The notes beneath the pieces are model-generated. The model made no database searches, was not told the DNA's origin, and saw only the letters and a program-made list of their open reading frames with translations. 25,813 bases of DNA from a virus, in the IMG/VR virus record IMGVR_UViG_3300023170_000155, positions 1-25,813 of that record. One strand, written 5' to 3'. Position 1 is the first letter of the stretch. The number at the start of each line of letters is the position of its first letter. Position numbers and translations under genes: made by a program. Below, piece after piece: positions 22,406 through 25,813 of this stretch.

Positions 22406-22787
22406 TTACAATGGTAAAAACAGGCCCACGCTGTGTGCATATTGTAAAGCACCAGCAGGGCCATTACTTTACAAAGACGGGGACTACTGGTTGGGAGCGT
22501 GCAGTATGGATCATTTAAAAAAGATTGGAGAGGGTAAACGATTACCAAACAAAGCACAATTAAATGACGAAGGTGTTGAATACTCTATTGCACAAACTAA
22601 AAACGTCTATGTAGAATTAGCAAGAAAGGAACGTAATCAACCTTTACATAAATGGGAGAGAGACAATAGGAAAAGAGTCTTTACTTCTATTGTGAGGGAA
22701 TATTTAAACTGGGCAAATGAAGTTGCCAGAAAAGACGATGAAAGGGCAAAACATGGATCTGACGAAATACTTTCCACAAGGAAATAA
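22386..22787 (+). CDS. zinc-finger-containing protein of unknown function, 133 aa
   Basis: ATG at 22386 (or 22389) overlaps the SSB-like gene by 20 bp. Cys17 and Cys20 form a CxxC (CAYC) and Cys39/His43 (ACSMDH) supply a likely second half, so a zinc site C-x2-C-x18-C-x3-H is plausible. The remainder is basic and helical (KNVYVELARKER...KWERDNRKRVFTSIVREYLNW). The protein lies between the SSB-like and primase-helicase genes, which suggests a replication accessory role, perhaps DNA binding. I do not recognise a family. Confidence 0.55.
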   Translation: MMTHHFNYNGKNRPTLCAYCKAPAGPLLYKDGDYWLGACSMDHLKKIGEGKRLPNKAQLNDEGVEYSIAQTKNVYVELARKERNQPLHKWERDNRKRVFTSIVREYLNWANEVARKDDERAKHGSDEILSTRK

Positions 22788-24570
22788 TTTAGAACAAAAT
22801 AAACCAAAAGACACAAGCGATTTAATAAATGAAATGCAATCACAAGGATTGCAAATCAATCATTTAGAAATAACAGGAGAAATAGTAAGAGTACCAGTTA
22901 ATGAATTAGCTGGTGTTAAGGCTGATTCAAATAATCAGAAGTCTGGTTATTATGTAGTCAATGAAGTAAACGGCAATTACTTTGCAACTTTTGGTAATTG
23001 GAAAACAGGCTTTGAGGGTAAATGGTCAAGCATAAATCATCAAGCTATGACATCTCAACAAAGAGAAGATTTACAACGTCAACTGCAAGAGGCTAAGGAA
23101 AGGGCCGAAGAAACTAAAAAACAAAGGCACAATGAAGTGGCCAAAAAAGTAGAACGCTGGTTTGACTCTTACACGAATGTTATTGAACATGAATATCTCA
23201 CAAATAAAAAGGTTAAAAATTATGGTTTAAAGCAATACCAGGATATGTTGGTTTGCGGTGTGTATTCTACAACAGGAGACATACGTTCTCTACAGTATAT
23301 TAGTAAAAATGGTGAAAAAAGATTTGCCGCTGATTCAGAAATAAAAGGCAACATATTTCTCATTGGTGCTGATATAAAAGATATTCCAAAACTAGATAAA
23401 ATTATATTAGCAGAGGGTTATTCAACTTCTGCAACTATTTATGAAGCAACCCAGATTCCCGTAGCTTGCGTATTTTCTGCCAATTTCGTCATGGCAGTAG
23501 CCCTTGAAATACGCAAGCTTTCGGGTGCTAGAATTGTTGTTGCGTTAGACAACGATGAAAGCGGAGTCGGAGAGAAGAAAGCCCAAGAATGTGTGCAGAG
23601 TGTTACTAATGCGTGCGTGCGTTTGCCGAGCGAACATGGAGACTATAACGATTTATATTTAAAACATGGTTTGGATAAAGTTAAACAAGAACTTACTGAA
23701 TCTAAATTTAATATTAAAAAGTATGCGATTCGTAATTTAATTGAGAAACCAGAACCGCAAAAGTTTCTAGTAGATTCGTTTATACCATTAGCTAAACCAG
23801 GAATATTAGCCAGTAGTGGTGGTGTAGGAAAATCTTTATCATTATTACAGTTAGCACTTGCTATCGCTAAAGGCTCTAGTTGGTGGGGTAAAGATGTAAA
23901 AGAGAATGGCTCTAGTGTAATCTTCTGTGCTGAAGATGATCTAGTCGAAGTACACCATAGAATTGATTTATTAGACCCATACGGAGAAAGATTTAAACAT
24001 AACAACGATGTATATGTTTATCCAATACCAGACCAAAAAGAGCCATTAATTTTATTGCGAGAAGAAGGTATTACTGAACAAGCAAGAGAGATTGTAGAAG
24101 AATTAAAAGGTATAGATAACTTAAAGTTAGTTGCGTTCGACCCATTACAAGCATTTACAACAGCTAGTGTCTCGCAAAGTAATGAAGCTGGACAACTCTG
24201 GGGAAGTTACTGTGCGATGATTAGTGCGAATATTGGTTGTACTACTTTAACAACGCATCATATTAATAAACAAAGTATTACCAATGATTCTGATGATCCT
24301 TATTCGCATAAGGCAGATATAAGAGGTGCATCATCAATTACAGATTCAGTTAGGTTTGCAATCTCAATGTGGATTCCAAGCGAATCAGATGCAGAGGAGT
24401 TATGTGAACAAGCAAATATACCATATGATAGGTTGAGCGTGGTCAAGGCGGCCTTAGTCAAATCTAACTCTGGTAATGTGGATTATGGAGTGCAAACTTT
24501 AATAAGAAAAGACGGCATATTAGAGCCAATAAACTCTATGCCAAAGACAGATTATGAAATACATTTTTAG
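22753..24570 (+). CDS. TOPRIM primase-helicase (RepA/DnaB-like)
   Basis: A 605-residue replication protein from ATG 22753 (GAAAGGG upstream); a longer form from 22717 or 22738 is possible. It overlaps the previous gene by 35 bp. A variable N-terminal region (about 1-150) is followed by a primase TOPRIM domain with Glu221 in ILAEGY and Asp266/Asp268 in ALDNDESG, then a RecA-like helicase domain with Walker A SSGGVGKS (354-361), IFCAEDD, Walker B FDPLQ with Asp463, and HH at 502-503. The order (primase then helicase) suits a fused primase-helicase that primes and unwinds DNA at the fork. No zinc-ribbon is visible at the N-terminus. Confidence in the domains is high, in exact start moderate. Confidence 0.85.
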   Translation: MDLTKYFPQGNNLEQNKPKDTSDLINEMQSQGLQINHLEITGEIVRVPVNELAGVKADSNNQKSGYYVVNEVNGNYFATFGNWKTGFEGKWSSINHQAMTSQQREDLQRQLQEAKERAEETKKQRHNEVAKKVERWFDSYTNVIEHEYLTNKKVKNYGLKQYQDMLVCGVYSTTGDIRSLQYISKNGEKRFAADSEIKGNIFLIGADIKDIPKLDKIILAEGYSTSATIYEATQIPVACVFSANFVMAVALEIRKLSGARIVVALDNDESGVGEKKAQECVQSVTNACVRLPSEHGDYNDLYLKHGLDKVKQELTESKFNIKKYAIRNLIEKPEPQKFLVDSFIPLAKPGILASSGGVGKSLSLLQLALAIAKGSSWWGKDVKENGSSVIFCAEDDLVEVHHRIDLLDPYGERFKHNNDVYVYPIPDQKEPLILLREEGITEQAREIVEELKGIDNLKLVAFDPLQAFTTASVSQSNEAGQLWGSYCAMISANIGCTTLTTHHINKQSITNDSDDPYSHKADIRGASSITDSVRFAISMWIPSESDAEELCEQANIPYDRLSVVKAALVKSNSGNVDYGVQTLIRKDGILEPINSMPKTDYEIHF

Positions 24571-24759
24571 GAGGAAATTATGAATTGTTGGCATTGTGGA
24601 ACAAAATTAATTTGGGGTGGAGACCATGACATTGGAGATGAGAACGAAGAATTTGACATCGTTACTAACTTATCTTGCCCAAAATGTGAGGCATTTGTTG
24701 AGGTTTATTTACCAAAAATAAAAGATGAATAAATGTATTTTTAGGAGAAAATTATGAAT
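24563..24759 (+). repeat. near-identical 23-bp leader direct repeat flanking the 50-aa gene
   Basis: The sequence ATTTTTAGGAG(G/A)AAATT followed by ATGAAT occurs at 24563-24585 and 24737-24759 with one mismatch in 23 bp. Each copy supplies the ribosome site and start codon of a gene: the zinc-ribbon miniprotein and the methyltransferase. Confidence 0.9.
24580..24732 (+). CDS. zinc-ribbon miniprotein, 50 aa
   Basis: A 50-residue protein starting ATG 24580 with AGGAGG upstream. The sequence contains CWHC (residues 3-6) and CPKC (34-37), a typical four-Cys zinc ribbon, with a Trp/Gly-rich acidic loop between them (IWGGDHDIGDENEEFD). It was too short for routine ORF finding but has a good ribosome site and a compact Cys pattern. 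Possible roles include nucleic-acid or protein binding. It is flanked by near-identical leader repeats shared with the methyltransferase gene. Confidence 0.75.
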   Translation: MNCWHCGTKLIWGGDHDIGDENEEFDIVTNLSCPKCEAFVEVYLPKIKDE

Positions 24760-25695
24760 ATAAATATACTGCAAGGGGATTGTATAAAAACATTACAAAA
24801 ATTAGATGATAAATCTATTAACACCTGTATTACCTCACCACCTTATTGGGGTTTGCGTGATTATGGTGAAAGCAATCAATTAGGTTTAGAAGATACACCA
24901 GAAAAATTTGTTGATAACTTGGTTAAAGTATTTAGAGAAGTAAAACGAGTATTGCGTGATGACGGAACTGTTTGGCTAAATCTTGGCGATAGTTATGCAA
25001 GAACTGGTGGCGATAGCTCTAAAAAAGGTAGGCATTGGGATGATAGAAAAAATAATCCAAATACAGGTCATAACAGATATGCAAAAGATATAGGACTAAA
25101 GCAAAAAGACTTAGTTGGAATACCTTGGAGAGTTGCATTAGCTTTACAACAAGATGGCTGGTATTTAAGACAAGATATTATCTGGCACAAACCTAACCCA
25201 ATGCCTGAAAGTGTTAAAGATAGATGTACCAAAGCACATGAATATATATTTTTATTAAGTAAAAATGTCAAGTATTACTTTGATAATGAAGCTATTAAAG
25301 AAGATGCAAAGTTTCCTGAAGGCCCAAATTCAGCACATAATATAAAAAAAGGATCTGATGATCCTAAAATGAGAACAAGAGTAGGGTTAAATAAGATAGG
25401 TGCTAATCCAAAAAAAAATAAAAGATCTGTTTGGACTATTACCACTAAACCATTCAAAGGCGCACATTTTGCAACTTTTCCAATGGATTTAATAGAGCCA
25501 TGCGTGTTAGCTGGTTGTCCAGAAGGAGGTACAGTTTTAGATCCTTTTGGTGGTAGTGGCACAACAGGAATCGTTGCGGTTAATCATAATCGTCATGCAG
25601 TTTTGTGTGAGCTTAACCAAGAATATATAGATTTAGCTAAGAAAAGAATCGAAGAACAAGCTGGTTTTTTAGCAACAATAAATATAACCAAATGA
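24754..25695 (+). CDS. beta-class DNA methyltransferase (N4-cytosine or N6-adenine), orphan
   Basis: A 313-residue methyltransferase. Motif IV TSPPYWGLRDYG (27-38, SPPYW) comes before motif I, LDPFGGSGTTG with DPF at 263-265, the order of beta-class enzymes. LNLGDSYARTGGD and IIWHKPNPMPESVKDR lie between, and a target-recognition region is probably in the divergent parts near residues 95-125 and 185-230. It would methylate exocyclic amino groups on DNA. No restriction enzyme is encoded nearby, so it likely protects phage DNA or controls expression. Ribosome site AGGAGA is 7 nt before ATG 24754. Confidence 0.88.
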   Translation: MNINILQGDCIKTLQKLDDKSINTCITSPPYWGLRDYGESNQLGLEDTPEKFVDNLVKVFREVKRVLRDDGTVWLNLGDSYARTGGDSSKKGRHWDDRKNNPNTGHNRYAKDIGLKQKDLVGIPWRVALALQQDGWYLRQDIIWHKPNPMPESVKDRCTKAHEYIFLLSKNVKYYFDNEAIKEDAKFPEGPNSAHNIKKGSDDPKMRTRVGLNKIGANPKKNKRSVWTITTKPFKGAHFATFPMDLIEPCVLAGCPEGGTVLDPFGGSGTTGIVAVNHNRHAVLCELNQEYIDLAKKRIEEQAGFLATINITK

Positions 25696-25698
25696 CCT

Positions 25699-25767
25699 TA
25701 TATGCGAAGAAAAGTGTATCTGCTTGCGAAAAAAAGTGTACCTGCTTGCGAAGAAACTTCGCATATA
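25699..25767. repeat. TGCGAA iteron array with 11-bp terminal inverted repeat
   Basis: TGCGAA occurs at 25703, 25725 and 25747, exactly 22 bp apart, inside two tandem near-identical 22-bp units (AAAAGTGTA, a variable base, then CTGCTTGCG). An inverted TTCGCA is at 25758-25763. The whole set is bracketed by TATATGCGAAG (25699-25709) and CTTCGCATATA (25757-25767), a perfect 11-bp inverted pair. Binding-site phasing at about two helical turns is typical of iterons. It is non-coding or barely coding, downstream of the methyltransferase, and has no terminator T run. Confidence 0.85.
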
Positions 25768-25775
25768 TCCATACC

Positions 25776-25787
25776 ATACCATGGTAT
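25776..25787. promoter_or_regulatory. perfect 12-bp palindrome ATACCATGGTAT
   Basis: ATACCATGGTAT is fully palindromic and is preceded by another ATACC (25771-25775). It lies 8 bp beyond the iteron array, so it looks like an operator half-site pair for a dimeric protein. Confidence 0.55.
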
Positions 25788-25813
25788 AGGAGTCGGAAAA
25801 ACGCTGGCGCGTT

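Noticed and set aside
22717-22752. Longer N-terminus for the primase-helicase
   Set aside because: GAAAGGG sits just before ATG 22753, and the earlier starts lie deeper in the upstream gene. Not excluded completely.
25702-25813. ATG ORF open to the window edge, with a GVGKT-like string near the end
   Set aside because: There is no ribosome site, the frame runs through 22-bp repeats that are not a multiple of three, and the P-loop-like string lies in palindromic DNA. I treat the region as non-coding control DNA, but extension past the window could reverse this.
1-25813. tRNA or rRNA genes, integrase, transposon ends
   Set aside because: I saw no cloverleaf-like segment, no recombinase motifs and no transposase or terminal inverted repeats in the gaps, all of which are under about 120 bp.

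Overview
The window is a 25.8 kb piece of a tailed double-stranded DNA phage genome. It is AT-rich, and nearly all of it is coding, with genes that abut or overlap by a few bases and mostly good AAGGAG-type ribosome sites. Virion genes include a SU10-type (DUF5309) capsid protein, an adaptor, a P22 gp10-like tail hub/nozzle, a T7 gp13-like GNAT-fold protein and three candidate ejection proteins. There is no tape-measure protein or tail tube, so a short-tailed (podovirus-like) particle is most likely. The protein repertoire and base composition resemble phages of AT-rich marine bacterioplankton. That host guess is inference only. No terminase, portal, DNA polymerase or integrase is present; these presumably lie outside the window.

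Layout. Bases 1-557 hold two Lys-rich small ORFs and a PD-(D/E)XK nuclease. Bases 517-2129 are a lysis-type cassette: a 3TM-family holin, a TM/coiled-coil protein, a second multi-TM protein, an M15 peptidase endolysin and another TM/coiled-coil protein. Bases 2131-5803 hold a repeat-rich unknown protein, a small conserved protein, the scaffold and the major capsid protein, closed by a clear intrinsic terminator (5823-5850). An extended -10 promoter follows, predicting a leaderless message for the next operon. Bases 5867-12775 encode connector and tail genes, including a protein with eleven 20-residue tandem repeats and a fibre with an S74 chaperone domain. Bases 12772-18801 encode the candidate ejection proteins, one with its own S74 domain. 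A second PD-(D/E)XK protein ends this arm.

Two small genes (a ribbon-helix-helix candidate and a DUF3310 protein) lie on the minus strand at 19188-19718. They converge on the late genes with a 32-bp overlap and diverge from the early genes across an 87-bp intergenic region with promoters on both strands. The rightward arm (19806-25695) is the replication and recombination module: HTH protein, Cas4/RecB-like DUF2800 nuclease, Sak4-like AAA ATPase, DUF669/SSB-like protein, TOPRIM primase-helicase, a zinc-ribbon miniprotein and an orphan DNA methyltransferase. The window ends in a non-coding segment with 22-bp iterons, an inverted repeat and a 12-bp palindrome, a candidate replication or control site.

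The features most worth following up are the terminal iteron array, the 20-residue repeat protein, the 47-residue repeat protein, the S74 domain on an internal virion protein, the leaderless promoter after the capsid gene, and a direct repeat that precisely brackets the zinc-ribbon miniprotein gene.
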